A DNA stretch of 64,000 nucleotides from Prevotella sp. UBA2809 (GTDB lineage: Bacteria; Bacteroidota; Bacteroidia; Bacteroidales; Bacteroidaceae), in assembly GCA_002351725.1 (NCBI GenBank), contig DEHD01000008.1:78962-142961 (forward strand), read 5' to 3'. The position numbers were made by a program, and so were the translations under genes. Under the pieces are notes generated by a model. The model made no database searches and was not told where the DNA came from. It worked only from the letters and a program-made list of their open reading frames with translations. Numbering within the stretch: the first letter of the stretch is position 1; each line of letters begins with the position of its first letter. Below, piece after piece: positions 9,238-19,360 of this stretch.

Positions 9238-9874
9238 CTTTCTTCTCTTCTTTCTTTATTGATATTTTACTAATCTCCTCTCTGTAAAACAACAGCAGCA
9301 AAACCACGCTGACACTGATGCTCGCATCAGCAAAATTAAACACTGGACTGAAGAACACAAAATGATCGCCTCCAACAAAAGGCATCCACGTGGGCCATTC
9401 TGTCTCAATAAGAGGGAAGTAGAACATATCTACCACCTTACCCATAAGGAATGGGGCGTAACCCGTACCAAAGGGAACGAAATAAGACAGATAATAGGGC
9501 GATGACTCGTTGAACACCAGTCCGTAGAACATACAGTCGATAAGGTTGCCAGCTGCACCAGCCAGAACCATCGACAGACAGACGATATAACCTGTGCGGG
9601 CATTCTTCTTTACCTGCTGCCAGATATAATAACCCAGCACACAGATGGCTGCAACACGGAACAACGAGAGGATAATCTTGCTGCCCAGCTGCATACCAAA
9701 GGCCATGCCCATGTTCTCAATAAACGTGATGTAGAACCAGTCGGTGATGTGAATACTCTCATGGAGACTCATCGAGGTCTTCACCCAGATTTTTATTGCC
9801 TGGTCAATAAGGAGAATGGCGACAACTATCAGCGTCGCCAATCTGCCTTTTGTGATAAGAGAACTACGCGTCAC
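9227..9874 (-). CDS. lspA: Lipoprotein signal peptidase II
   Basis: This inner-membrane aspartyl protease removes signal peptides from prolipoproteins. The 215-residue product, longer than the E. coli enzyme, has four membrane segments. The two catalytic-Asp boxes are visible: AGAAGNLIDCMFYG near residue 107 and FNFADASISVSV near 181. The insert between them (about residues 121-175) is typical of Bacteroidetes forms. It overlaps the DksA-like gene by 4 bp (ATGA) and the DUF4296 gene by 11 bp. Confidence 0.93.
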   Translation of the reverse strand: MTRSSLITKGRLATLIVVAILLIDQAIKIWVKTSMSLHESIHITDWFYITFIENMGMAFGMQLGSKIILSLFRVAAICVLGYYIWQQVKKNARTGYIVCLSMVLAGAAGNLIDCMFYGLVFNESSPYYLSYFVPFGTGYAPFLMGKVVDMFYFPLIETEWPTWMPFVGGDHFVFFSPVFNFADASISVSVVLLLLFYREEISKISIKKEEKKVEE

Positions 9875-10251
9875 TTTTTCTGGTTAAGCTTAGACTCAAC
9901 ACTAAGGGTTGCATGAGGAACAGCGCGAAGGCGCTCCTTTGGAATAAGCTTGCCAGTGATACGGTCGATACCATAGGTCTTGTTCTCGATACGTACCAAA
10001 GCAGCCTTCAAACCCTGAATAAACTTCTGCTGGCGTGCAGCCATTGAGATGAGCTCCTCCTTTGACTGAGTAGCACTACCCTCCTCCAATGCCTTGTAGG
10101 TGGGTGATGTATCGTCTACATCGTTGCTATCTTCGTTGGTAAGAACGCGCATCATCTGCTCGTAATCACGCTTGGCCAAAGCCATCTTTTCGTTTATGAT
10201 CTGACGGAACTCCTCGAGCTCCTCATCAGTATAGCGAGTCTTCTCTGCCAT
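9871..10251 (-). CDS. DksA/TraR-family protein without zinc cysteines
   Basis: The 126-residue product has an N-terminal coiled-coil hairpin (about 8-95) with acidic NEDSNDVDDTSP at its tip region, then a short C-terminal domain YGIDRITGKLIPKERLRAVP. This is the TraR/DksA zinc-finger fold, but no Cys is present in the whole protein, so it cannot bind zinc by four cysteines. DksA-like proteins act in the RNA polymerase secondary channel. It lies between ileS and lspA in the operon, a common Bacteroidetes order. Confidence 0.85.
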   Translation of the reverse strand: MAEKTRYTDEELEEFRQIINEKMALAKRDYEQMMRVLTNEDSNDVDDTSPTYKALEEGSATQSKEELISMAARQQKFIQGLKAALVRIENKTYGIDRITGKLIPKERLRAVPHATLSVESKLNQKK

Positions 10252-10282
10252 AATACTTTAATGTTTAGTTATTGATTATTAT

Positions 10283-13200
10283 TTAATTCTTAGTAACTTT
10301 AATGTTCAACTTAAACTCATCGAACTCAACTTCCTGACCGTCATTAGGTTGTAGAGTAACATTATCGGCCAGAACCTGAGTCTTGATGTAGTCGGCGAAG
10401 CTGTCAACTGCCTTCTGCACATCATCGTTAGGAGCAATCTCAACGTTGATACGATCAGTAATCTCGAAGCCACTCTCCTTACGGATGTTCTGAATACGGT
10501 TGATGAGCTCGCGGGCCATACCCTCGTTCTTCAACTCCTCGGTGAGTTCTACCTCGAGTGCTACAGTAAGGTTACCCTCGTTAGCTACCAGCCAGCCAGG
10601 AATATCCTCGCTGATGATTTCAACATCGACAGCCTCGACGGTGATGTCCTGACCCTCGACATTGATAGCGATGGTGCCCTGCTTCTCGAGCTCGGCAATC
10701 TGCTCCTGACTAAGGGCATCCATAGCAGCAGCCACACTCTTCATGAGCTTACCGAACTTCTTACCCATAGTACGGAAGTTACACTTCACCTTCTTAACCA
10801 GCACGCCAGCACCCTCAACAAAACGGAGTTCCTTAACGTTAACCTCGTTCATAATCAGGTCCTTAACGGCCTCGATATGCTTCTTCTGAGTCTCGTCGAC
10901 AGCAGGAATCATGATGGCCTGCAGTGGCTGACGAACTTTGATGTTTACCTTACGGCGCAGAGCAAGTACCATAGAGGTAATCTTCTGTGCCATCTGCATA
11001 CGAGCCTCGAGATCCTTATCAATCTGGGCATCGTCAGCTACAGGGAACTTATCGAGGTGTACAGAATCGAGCTCACCGCCCAGATCCTTATACAGCTGAT
11101 CAGCATAGAATGGAGCGAATGGAGCAAGCAGCTTGGCAACTGTCATCAAGCAGGTGTACAGTGTCTGATAAGCTGAGAGCTTATCCTCGCTCATCTCCTT
11201 ACCCCAGAAACGTTTACGATTAAGACGTACGAACCAGTTACTCAGGTCGTCGTTAACGAATGCATCGATCAGTCGACCAGCACGTGTTGGATCGTATCCG
11301 TCGAGCTCGGCCTCAACACCCTTGATAAGTGTATTCAGGCATGACAGAATCCAGCGGTCAATCTCAGGACGCTTCTCGAATGCAACCTGTGCAGCTGTTG
11401 GGTCGAAACCATCAACATTAGCATACAGCGCAAAGAAGCTATATGTGTTATAAAGTGTTCCGAAGAACTTACGACGTACCTCGTCTACGCCCTCTGGGTC
11501 GAACTTAAGGTTGTCCCAAGGCTCTGAGTTGGTCATCATATACAGACGTACAGCATCGCTACCGTACTTGCCAATCATATCGAATGGGTTAACCACGTTA
11601 CCAACGTGCTTCGACATTTTGTTGCCCTTAGCATCGAGCACAAGTCCTGAAGAAATTACATTCTTGAAGGCTACAGAGTCGAAGATCATAGTAGCAATGG
11701 CATGCAGAGTAAAGAACCAACCACGTGTCTGGTCAACACCCTCGTTGATGAAGTCGCAAGGGAATGCGATACCCTTATCAATCAGGTCCTTATTCTCAAA
11801 TGGATAGTGGATCTGTGCGTATGGCATAGAACCAGAATCGAACCAAACGTCAATCAGGTCGGTCTCGCGCTTCATTGGCTTACCGCTCTCTGAAACAAGT
11901 ACGATATTATCAACGTAAGGACGGTGGAGGTCGATCTTATCGTAGTTCTCCTTGCTCCAGTCGCAAGGTACGAAACCATTATCCTTAAGTGGGTTGCTCT
12001 TCATGAAACCAGCCTTTACTGACTTCTCGATTTCGTTGTAGAGTTCCTCAACACTGCCAATACAGATTTCCTTGCCATCCTCGTCGCGCCAGATAGGAAG
12101 TGGTGTACCCCAGAAGCGTGAGCGAGACAAGTTCCAGTCGTTCAGGTTCTCAAGCCAGTTACCGAAGCGGCCTGTACCAGTGCTCTCAGGCTGCCAGTTA
12201 ATAGTCTTGTTCAACTCAACCATACGATCCTTCTTGGCTGTGCTGCGGATGAACCAGCTATCCAAAGGATAATAGAGCACAGGCTTATCCGTACGCCAGC
12301 AGTGAGGATAGTTGTGTACATGCTTCTCTATCTTGAGAGCAGTACCCTCCTGCTTCATCTCCATACAGATTACAATGTTCAGGTCCTCTGCTTTTGCAGC
12401 AGCCTGCTCGTCGTACTTACCATCCTTATTGAACTCAGGAGCATAAGCATTCTTAACGAAATCGCCAGCATGGTGACCATAAGCAGCCTTATCAACACAC
12501 TTTGCTACGAAGTTATCGTCGAGCTCGTCCATAACATAGTACTTACCCTGAAGGTCGACCATTGGACGTGTTTCACCTTTTTTATTAATAAGGAACAAGC
12601 TTGGGATGTGAGCATCCTTAGCAACCTTGGCGTCGTCGGCACCAAAGGTTGGAGCGATATGTACGATACCAGCACCATCCTCAGTTGTTACATAATCGCC
12701 AGGGATTACGCGGAAAGCCTCGCTCTCCATCTCAACAAACTTATCCTTGCCATTCTCACCTGCGAATACCTTCTCAGGATGAGCAGCTGCGTACTCCTTA
12801 ACATAGTCGGCAGCATTCTGGTCGAGCTTAGCAGATGGCTTAACCCAAGGCATGAGCTGCTGATACTTCATACCAACCAGCTCCTCACCAGTATAATGAC
12901 CTACGATACGATAAGGAACGAACTTCTCGCCCTTGTTGTACTCAGGCATCTCGTCGCCATCAGTCATGTTACCCTCTGGTGCGAGATAAGCGTTAAGGCG
13001 GCTCTCGGCCAGGATAATGGTAATCTTCTCGCCATTATAAGCGTTATATGTCTCAACAGCTACATAGTCGATCTTAGGACCTACGCAGAGAGCTGTGTTC
13101 GAAGGCAATGTCCAAGGTGTTGTTGTCCAAGCCACGAAGTAAGGAGTACCCCACTTGGTCCACTCTTCCTTAGGATTTAGAGCCTTGAACAGAGCAGTAA

Positions 13201-13843
13201 CAGTGGTATCCTTAACATCGCGATAGCAACCTGGCTGGTTCAACTCGTGCGAGCTAAGACCTGTACCTGCACCAGGAGAATATGGCTGGATGGTGTAACC
13301 CTTATAGAGCAGTCCCTTGTTGTAGAACTGCTTGAGCAACCACCAGAGAGTCTCGATGTATTTGTTATCGTAAGTGATATATGGGTTGTCGAGATCAACA
13401 AAGTATCCCATCTTCTCAGTGAGGTCGCGCCACTCCTGAGTGAACATCATCACATTCTCGCGGCACTTCTTGTTGTAATCCTCTGTAGAGATATACTTTG
13501 CACTCTGCTTATTATCAATATCAGCCTTTGTGATACCAAGTTCCTTCTCAACGCCAAGCTCAACAGGCAGTCCGTGGGTATCCCAACCAGCCTTACGCTT
13601 AACCTGATAGCCCTTCATCGTCTTATAGCGATTAAAGGTATCCTTGATGGTACGTGCCAGCACGTGGTGAATTCCAGGGTGACCATTAGCTGATGGAGGA
13701 CCCTCGAAGAAAACAAACTGCGGGCAGCCTTCGCGCTCATCTACCGAGCGCCAGAAGACATTCTTCTCCCGCCACATTTCCAGGATATCATTGTTTACCT
13801 GGGTTAGATTCAAGCCGTTATGTTCGGCGAACTTTTTTGCCAT
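10283..13843 (-). CDS. ileS: Isoleucyl-tRNA synthetase
   Basis: It charges tRNA-Ile and edits misactivated valine. The 1186-residue product carries the class I signatures: GPPSANGHPGIHH at 48-60, in which HIGH appears as HPGIHH, and GNKMSKHVGNV near 700. The editing domain has WTTTPWTLPSNTAL near 235, and WFDSGSMP and GWFFT belong to the catalytic core. The long C-terminus has no clear zinc finger, suggesting the eukaryote-like IleRS2 type, although I cannot test this. It heads the minus-strand operon. Confidence 0.96.
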   Translation of the reverse strand: MAKKFAEHNGLNLTQVNNDILEMWREKNVFWRSVDEREGCPQFVFFEGPPSANGHPGIHHVLARTIKDTFNRYKTMKGYQVKRKAGWDTHGLPVELGVEKELGITKADIDNKQSAKYISTEDYNKKCRENVMMFTQEWRDLTEKMGYFVDLDNPYITYDNKYIETLWWLLKQFYNKGLLYKGYTIQPYSPGAGTGLSSHELNQPGCYRDVKDTTVTALFKALNPKEEWTKWGTPYFVAWTTTPWTLPSNTALCVGPKIDYVAVETYNAYNGEKITIILAESRLNAYLAPEGNMTDGDEMPEYNKGEKFVPYRIVGHYTGEELVGMKYQQLMPWVKPSAKLDQNAADYVKEYAAAHPEKVFAGENGKDKFVEMESEAFRVIPGDYVTTEDGAGIVHIAPTFGADDAKVAKDAHIPSLFLINKKGETRPMVDLQGKYYVMDELDDNFVAKCVDKAAYGHHAGDFVKNAYAPEFNKDGKYDEQAAAKAEDLNIVICMEMKQEGTALKIEKHVHNYPHCWRTDKPVLYYPLDSWFIRSTAKKDRMVELNKTINWQPESTGTGRFGNWLENLNDWNLSRSRFWGTPLPIWRDEDGKEICIGSVEELYNEIEKSVKAGFMKSNPLKDNGFVPCDWSKENYDKIDLHRPYVDNIVLVSESGKPMKRETDLIDVWFDSGSMPYAQIHYPFENKDLIDKGIAFPCDFINEGVDQTRGWFFTLHAIATMIFDSVAFKNVISSGLVLDAKGNKMSKHVGNVVNPFDMIGKYGSDAVRLYMMTNSEPWDNLKFDPEGVDEVRRKFFGTLYNTYSFFALYANVDGFDPTAAQVAFEKRPEIDRWILSCLNTLIKGVEAELDGYDPTRAGRLIDAFVNDDLSNWFVRLNRKRFWGKEMSEDKLSAYQTLYTCLMTVAKLLAPFAPFYADQLYKDLGGELDSVHLDKFPVADDAQIDKDLEARMQMAQKITSMVLALRRKVNIKVRQPLQAIMIPAVDETQKKHIEAVKDLIMNEVNVKELRFVEGAGVLVKKVKCNFRTMGKKFGKLMKSVAAAMDALSQEQIAELEKQGTIAINVEGQDITVEAVDVEIISEDIPGWLVANEGNLTVALEVELTEELKNEGMARELINRIQNIRKESGFEITDRINVEIAPNDDVQKAVDSFADYIKTQVLADNVTLQPNDGQEVEFDEFKLNIKVTKN

Positions 13844-13881
13844 ATCTTAATTATTATTTCTATCTTCTCTTATTTAGCGTG

Positions 13882-13912
13882 CAAAGGTACTAAAAATATC
13901 CAATTTGACCAA
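13882..13912 (-). promoter_or_regulatory. Promoter of the ileS operon
   Basis: On the minus strand TTG (13910-13912) and TACCTTTG (13882-13889) are 20 bp apart. The ileS start is 38 bp further downstream. No other convincing promoter is seen before 4333, so all eight genes may depend on it. Confidence 0.7.
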
Positions 13913-13971
13913 AGGAAATAAATATTTTTAATATTTCTGCTAAAAAAGTATGATATTTCAGAATAATTGCT

Positions 13972-13979
13972 TATATTTG
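13972..13979 (+). promoter_or_regulatory. Likely -7 element of the dicarboxylate transporter gene
   Basis: TATATTTG fits the -7 consensus 47 bp before the ATG at 14027. No good TTG box lies at the expected distance, so the gene may need an activator. Confidence 0.45.
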
Positions 13980-14026
13980 CCAACAGAAATCCAATAATTA
14001 TAACTTAAAACATTTAAAAAGTACCT

Positions 14027-15475
14027 ATGATTACATTATCAATGATTCTACAACTCTGCATCGTGCTGGGTGCATTGTGGGTAGGCTCTCGCTACGGTAG
14101 TTTGGCTCTTGGAGCTATTTCTGGAATCGGATTGGCAATCCTGGTGTTCGGATTTGGGTTAAAACCTGGTACACCACCTACCGATGTTATCTACATTATT
14201 ATAGCAGCCGTGACGTGTGCTGGTATTATGCAAGCCTCGGGCGGAATGGACTGGTTGATACAGATTGCTGAGAGATTGCTGCGAAAGCATCCTGATCACA
14301 TCACCTTTTTTGCTCCGCTTTGCACATTCTTCTTGACTGTGCTGGTAGGAACAGGTCACGTAGTATACACCCTTATGCCTATTATCTGCGACATAGCACT
14401 GAAGAAAGGTATACGACCTGAGCGTCCTTGTGGAGTAGCATCAATAGCATCGCAGGTTGGTATCACATGTTCGCCAATCGCTGCAGCCGTTGTGGCATTC
14501 GTAACGATTTCGAATGCAAACCACTTCGATATCACCATCCCTCGTGTACTCATGATCAGCATTCCTGCTTGTCTTTGCGGACTGATAGCTGCTGCCGCCG
14601 CTTCATACCATCGCGGACTTGACCTGGACAAGGATCCTGAGTTCCAGAAGAAGATTGCTGACCCTGCACAGCGTGAGTACATCTACGGTAGCACAGCAAC
14701 AACACTGGACAAGGAAATTCCACAGTCGGCCAAGAATGCCGTATTTATCTTCTTGGGAGCACTTGCTGTTATCGTATTGTTTGCTGCCCTACCCGATTTG
14801 CTGCCTTCATATCCAACTGTAAAAGCAATTAAGGGTGCTGGCGATGCTACTTTAGCTGGCGGAGGTTCGATTTCTGCAGCAGCTCTTGCAAAGGCAGGCA
14901 TTGTGGCAGAAGGATTTACAGAAAAGGGAACGGTTGACCTGAAGATGAACCTGGTAATCCAGATTGTAATGATTTCGGCTGCAGCCCTTATGATTATCTT
15001 CTGCAAGGCTCAACCCAAAAAAGCTGTTGCTGGTCCTGTATGGCAGTCAGGTATGGTGGCCGTTGTAGCTATTTATGGTATCGCTTGGCTTGCTGACACA
15101 TATTTCTCTAACTATATGACCGAGATGCAGGATATGCTTGCCAATATCGTCAAAGAATATCCTTGGAGTATCGCCTTTGTATTCTTCATGGTTTCAGTAC
15201 TCATCAACTCACAGGGTGCAGTGGTTGTTGCCATGTTGCCTCTGGCATATAAGTTGGGTATTCCTGGTCCTGTACTGCTGGGTGTGCTACCTGCGGTTTA
15301 CGGCTACTTCTTCATTCCTAACTACCCCAGCGATATCGCAACGGTCAACTTCGACCGTTCGGGCACTACGGTGATTGGCAAATACCTGCTGAACCACTCG
15401 TTCATGATGCCAGGACTCATCAGCGTAATCGTCTCTACGATAGTGGCTTACGCCCTTGCAATGCTGTTCTACTAA
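14027..15475 (+). CDS. Anaerobic C4-dicarboxylate transporter (DcuA/DcuB family)
   Basis: The 482-residue membrane protein exchanges fumarate, malate or aspartate for succinate across the inner membrane, fitting a succinate-producing anaerobe. Family features are ASGGMDWLIQIAERLLRKHP near 70, GTGHVVYTLMPIICDIALKKGIRPERP near 107 and SQVGITCSPIAAAVVAF near 140. C-terminal FFIPNYPSDIATVNFDRSGTT is also characteristic. About 10-12 hydrophobic segments are visible. It stands alone and ends at a strong bidirectional terminator. Confidence 0.93.
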   Translation: MITLSMILQLCIVLGALWVGSRYGSLALGAISGIGLAILVFGFGLKPGTPPTDVIYIIIAAVTCAGIMQASGGMDWLIQIAERLLRKHPDHITFFAPLCTFFLTVLVGTGHVVYTLMPIICDIALKKGIRPERPCGVASIASQVGITCSPIAAAVVAFVTISNANHFDITIPRVLMISIPACLCGLIAAAAASYHRGLDLDKDPEFQKKIADPAQREYIYGSTATTLDKEIPQSAKNAVFIFLGALAVIVLFAALPDLLPSYPTVKAIKGAGDATLAGGGSISAAALAKAGIVAEGFTEKGTVDLKMNLVIQIVMISAAALMIIFCKAQPKKAVAGPVWQSGMVAVVAIYGIAWLADTYFSNYMTEMQDMLANIVKEYPWSIAFVFFMVSVLINSQGAVVVAMLPLAYKLGIPGPVLLGVLPAVYGYFFIPNYPSDIATVNFDRSGTTVIGKYLLNHSFMMPGLISVIVSTIVAYALAMLFY

Positions 15476-15494
15476 ACCCCTATAAAAAAAATAG

Positions 15495-15532
15495 CCCCCG
15501 CTAAAAAAACTTAGCGGGGGTTACTTTTTTTT
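15495..15532. terminator. Bidirectional terminator between convergent genes
   Basis: A 10-bp stem CCCCCGCTAA/TTAGCGGGGG with a short A-rich loop has a T-run on the right and an A-run on the left. It can stop both the transporter gene and the mutase gene. Confidence 0.9.
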
Positions 15533-15538
15533 ATATGC

Positions 15539-17284
15539 TTAGAGATTCAAGCTCTTCTTGATAGCCTCAATCTTCTCCTCAGCAGCCTTGGTGCAGCGCT
15601 CATAGTCAGCTGCCTCCTTGAAGCTCGGATCCTTCACCTCAGTATAGAACTTAATCTTTGGCTCAGTTCCTGAAGGACGAACAGAAACCTTAGTACCATC
15701 CTCGCAGAACCACTGCAGAACGTTACTTGTGTCTGGCATGTTCAGTTTCTCTACACTACCGTCAGCCTTCTTAGCCTCCAGAGTCTTATAGTCCTTCCAC
15801 AAGCAAACCTTGCTACCGCCCAGCTCCTTTGGAGGATTAGCACGGAAGTCGGCCATCATCTGCTTAATCTCGTCAGCACCTGTCTTACCTGGACGAACCA
15901 CATTGATGGTTACCTCCTTAGAGAATCCGTACTCCTTATAGATGTTCATCAGCAAGTCGTACAGAGTCATACCGTTGTCGCGAGCCCATGCAGCAATCTC
16001 ACAGATCAAGCAGATAGATGCTGGAGAGTCCTTATCACGAACCTTATCGAATGGCAGGAATCCGAAGCTCTCCTCACCACCACCGATGTACTTCTTAACG
16101 CCCTCAGAGATGCGGATCTCGTTGGCAATCCACTTGAAGCCTGTATAGCAGTCGCGATACTCTACGCCGTTCTTCTTAGCAATCTCAGCAATAACCTCGG
16201 TAGTAACGATGGTCTTTACCAGGAACTCGTTACCCTTGAGCTGACCAAGCTTCTTCTTGTTGGCGATGATGTACCATGAGAACATCATACATGTCTGGTT
16301 TCCATTCAGGATCTCCCACTCGCCCTTAGCGTTACGACATACGATAGCCAGACGGTCAGCATCTGGGTCAGAAGCGATTACCAAGTCTGCATTCAGACGT
16401 GTACCCAGCTTCATACCAAGTGTCATAGCCTCGGCATTCTCAGGGTTAGGACTTACTACTGTTGGGAAGTTACCATCGATAACCATCTGCTCAGGAACAA
16501 CATGGATATTCTGGAAGCCCCATGAACGCAGAGCCTCAGGAATGATAACACGACCAGTTCCGTGCATTGGGCTGTAAACAATGTTCAGGTCTTTCTGGCG
16601 CAAAATAACGTCCTGATCTACCATAGCCTCCTTAACAGCCTGCAGGTAGTCCCAGTCCATCTCACCACCAATGATGTCGATGAGCTCCTTATTGCCCTCG
16701 AACTTAACGTCCTCAATCTTAACCTTGTTTACCTCATCGATAATACCCTTATCGTGTGGAGCCAGCACCTGAGCACCATCGTCCCAATATGCCTTATATC
16801 CGTTATACTCACGTGGGTTGTGAGAAGCGGTTACGTTTACACCAGCCTGGCATCCGAGCTGACGGATAGCAAACGAAATCTCTGGTGTAGGACGCAGACT
16901 CTCGAACAGGTAAACCTTAATGCCATTAGCAGAGAAAATATCAGCTACTGTCTCAGCAAACATACGTCCGTTGTTACGGCAGTCATGACCTACTACAACA
17001 GAACTCTGTTTGCCGGGGAATGCTTTCAGGATATAGTTTGCAAAACCCTGTGTAGCCATACCAACAATGTACTTGTTCATGCGGTTGGTACCAGCACCCA
17101 TAATACCACGAAGGCCACCTGTACCAAACTCAAGATTCTGATAGAAAGCATCGATCAGCGCTGTCTTGTCAGCATTGTCGAGCATTGCCTGTACTTCCTT
17201 ACGTGTCTCCTCATCAAAGGCGGGAGAAAGCCATTCTTTAGCCCGTGCCTCGCACTGAGCAATCAGTTGAGCATTGTCTGCCAT
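15539..17284 (-). CDS. Phosphoglucomutase/phosphomannomutase
   Basis: This alpha-D-phosphohexomutase interconverts hexose 1- and 6-phosphates in the cytoplasm. The 581-residue product has the phosphoserine loop TASHNPREYNGYK with Ser154, the metal loop DPDADRLAI near 308, the sugar-binding loop GGGEESFGF near 400 and the phosphate-binding RPSGTEPKIKFY near 545. Length matches the long two-substrate PGM/PMM type seen in Bacteroidetes. A minus-strand TATCTTTG at 17331-17338 is its probable promoter core. Confidence 0.94.
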   Translation of the reverse strand: MADNAQLIAQCEARAKEWLSPAFDEETRKEVQAMLDNADKTALIDAFYQNLEFGTGGLRGIMGAGTNRMNKYIVGMATQGFANYILKAFPGKQSSVVVGHDCRNNGRMFAETVADIFSANGIKVYLFESLRPTPEISFAIRQLGCQAGVNVTASHNPREYNGYKAYWDDGAQVLAPHDKGIIDEVNKVKIEDVKFEGNKELIDIIGGEMDWDYLQAVKEAMVDQDVILRQKDLNIVYSPMHGTGRVIIPEALRSWGFQNIHVVPEQMVIDGNFPTVVSPNPENAEAMTLGMKLGTRLNADLVIASDPDADRLAIVCRNAKGEWEILNGNQTCMMFSWYIIANKKKLGQLKGNEFLVKTIVTTEVIAEIAKKNGVEYRDCYTGFKWIANEIRISEGVKKYIGGGEESFGFLPFDKVRDKDSPASICLICEIAAWARDNGMTLYDLLMNIYKEYGFSKEVTINVVRPGKTGADEIKQMMADFRANPPKELGGSKVCLWKDYKTLEAKKADGSVEKLNMPDTSNVLQWFCEDGTKVSVRPSGTEPKIKFYTEVKDPSFKEAADYERCTKAAEEKIEAIKKSLNL

Positions 17285-17421
17285 AATCTTAATGTTTTAT
17301 TTCTTTAGATTGTTATTGAATTCCATTCTACAAAGATACATAAAAAGACAGAAGAATAGGCGAAAAGCCGTTTCTATTTATAGAATCTTAACTTTTCGCC
17401 TATTCCTGACTTCTCTCTTCA

Positions 17422-18606
17422 TTACTTTCTCAGAATCTTATCGATTTCGTCGAACTGCTTACCCATATTAAGATTGAAGTATATCCTATACAATGCTGGG
17501 GCCCATTTGTCTTTTTCGTCTGGAGCCATCTCGCGATATTTCTCCATATAAGGACGCGCCCTCTCGTACATCTTCTTTATCTGCTTTTTGTACTTACGCG
17601 AATCCATACGCTGAGCTATGTTCAGACAGGCTATGCCACCATTATAATATATATCAGCCAAATCAGGATTAAGTGCTATCAACTGGTCGCTAAACTTCAA
17701 GCAATCTCCATACTTTTTCAGATTTAGCATAACCATCGACTTGGCAAAAAGGAACAGTTCATTAAGCGTATCAGTCTTAAGTGCTTCGTTCACCACGCTA
17801 TCAGCCATCTCGTAGTTTCCCCTGCGATTGTAGTTGTCCATCAGTCGAGGGAAGAAATAATTAGACTTCGGATACTTCTTGAATCCTTGCCATAAGGTTG
17901 CTGTATACATAGAATCGTCCTCCAGTTTCTCCCACGCCTCTGCCATATACTGCAATGTATACTCCAGCTTCTGCTCATCACGCTGCGCTGTAGATGCATG
18001 GCGCAACACGAGAACAGGATCGTTCATCCTATATCCGCAGTAAGTTGCCCAGTATGCCACCTCACCCATCTTGGGGTCTTTATACATAAAGTCATATCCC
18101 GTGAATAACGGCTGACGATCGCAGTCGAGATACATCTCGAAGAAGTCGAAGGCAGTCTTAAAGTCACCCTTCTTAAGGTGATGCGCTCCTCCATAATAGA
18201 TATTTGGACGATATCCCTGCATCTTTGCAGCATTTGACTTGCGATATTCAGGGTTAGACTTACCGTTCTTATCTGGTTTAGCATCTATTGAGTCAAGTCG
18301 CTCTGCTATAACAAACATACGTTTGGCCAAATCGAAGAACTTTGTTGTATCTACCTTTTCCTTAATATACATCTTCTCGTTCAGAGCCAGATATTGCTTT
18401 TCTACAGCCTGAAGCCAGATATCGTATATTCGGGTATTCTCCTCGTTAGCCTTATCCTTAAGCAGGTCTGTCATAAGTTTCTCAGCCTGCTCTATATTCT
18501 TACCGCTTTTAAGTATTGTTCGAGCGTCACCAATCTGCTTTCGCTGAGCGCAACATGTTGCACTCATCATCAGTCCACAGACGGCAAAAAAGACATATTT
18601 CATCAT
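17422..18606 (-). CDS. Secreted TPR-repeat protein
   Basis: The 394-residue product has a Sec signal of about 20 residues (MSATCCAQRK). The rest is helical, with tetratricopeptide-like units, for example GDFKTAFDFFEMYLDC near 155, YEMADSVVNEALKTDTLNELFLFAKSM near 270 and LADIYYNGGIACLNIAQ near 320. It is probably a periplasmic scaffold. I do not recognise a named family. A basic C-terminal part contains RKYKKQIKKMYERARPYMEKY. Confidence 0.75.
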   Translation of the reverse strand: MMKYVFFAVCGLMMSATCCAQRKQIGDARTILKSGKNIEQAEKLMTDLLKDKANEENTRIYDIWLQAVEKQYLALNEKMYIKEKVDTTKFFDLAKRMFVIAERLDSIDAKPDKNGKSNPEYRKSNAAKMQGYRPNIYYGGAHHLKKGDFKTAFDFFEMYLDCDRQPLFTGYDFMYKDPKMGEVAYWATYCGYRMNDPVLVLRHASTAQRDEQKLEYTLQYMAEAWEKLEDDSMYTATLWQGFKKYPKSNYFFPRLMDNYNRRGNYEMADSVVNEALKTDTLNELFLFAKSMVMLNLKKYGDCLKFSDQLIALNPDLADIYYNGGIACLNIAQRMDSRKYKKQIKKMYERARPYMEKYREMAPDEKDKWAPALYRIYFNLNMGKQFDEIDKILRK

Positions 18607-18639
18607 CCAGTTTACACCTTATTATATATATAGCGGCTG

Positions 18640-18689
18640 CAAAGTTACAAAAAAACTCAATTCGGCGAAGCCAAAGTTACAAAAAAACT
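18640..18689. repeat. Duplicated 18-bp promoter-like segment
   Basis: The 18-mer CAAAGTTACAAAAAAACT occurs at 18640-18657 and again at 18672-18689. Read on the minus strand each contains TAACTTTG, a -7-like element, so the TPR gene may have tandem start sites. Confidence 0.5.
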
Positions 18690-18761
18690 ACAAAAAATTT
18701 GCAAACTACAGAAAAATTAATTAATTTTGCACCCAGATAGTCAACTAAAGGCCATATTATC

Positions 18762-19253
18762 ATGAGTAAAAAGTATTTGCTTTGGGGATATGCTATTATT
18801 GCATTTTTCATTATTGTTATATTGTGTTCGATTACTTTCACCACATTTATGGGTATGAAAGGAGCTAGAGATAGTATGTCTAACCCTGAGAACAGAAAAG
18901 CCATATATGATAATGCAGCTAAAGTTGCTCACGATACTGGTCTTACCATACCTGATTTCCGCATCAAGGAGCATAAACCAGGCGAATATCAGGAAGGAAA
19001 CTTGTTCCGCGATACTCTTGTTGTTTACTTCTACAAAGGCATACCCGAAAGTGTATTCGATTCGTTTAGAGATAGAGCAGAAGCTATCGAGAATGCAAAA
19101 GACACAACAAAAAGCGTAGAAATAGATAGTCTGAATTACCACTATCAGGACTTCTATGTAGGTGGTTTCTCATGCTACTTAGGTGTACATATAAACAAGG
19201 AGTCACAATACGGTGAGATAATTTACGGCAACTGGAAACCCGCAAAAGAATAA
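18762..19253 (+). CDS. Uncharacterised membrane-anchored protein
   Basis: The 163-residue product has one N-terminal membrane segment (about residues 7-30, YLLWGYAIIAFFIIVILCSI) and a soluble part of about 130 residues that probably faces the periplasm. I recognise no domain. It is monocistronic, lying between the TPR gene and the tRNA, with TAATTTTG near 18722 as a possible -7 element. The composition resembles neighbouring host genes. Confidence 0.7.
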   Translation: MSKKYLLWGYAIIAFFIIVILCSITFTTFMGMKGARDSMSNPENRKAIYDNAAKVAHDTGLTIPDFRIKEHKPGEYQEGNLFRDTLVVYFYKGIPESVFDSFRDRAEAIENAKDTTKSVEIDSLNYHYQDFYVGGFSCYLGVHINKESQYGEIIYGNWKPAKE

Positions 19254-19289
19254 TTAGAGACATTTCTTTGCAAGATTTCACTGAAAAGT

Positions 19290-19320
19290 TTGGCAGTTTC
19301 GGAAAAAATGTCTACCTTTG
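19290..19320 (+). promoter_or_regulatory. Promoter of tRNA-Arg
   Basis: TTG at 19290-19292 and TACCTTTG at 19313-19320 are 20 bp apart; the tRNA begins 41 bp after the -7 element. Confidence 0.7.
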
Positions 19321-19360
19321 CAGCCGATTTCCGTAAAAGGATATCATAAACAACAAGGCT

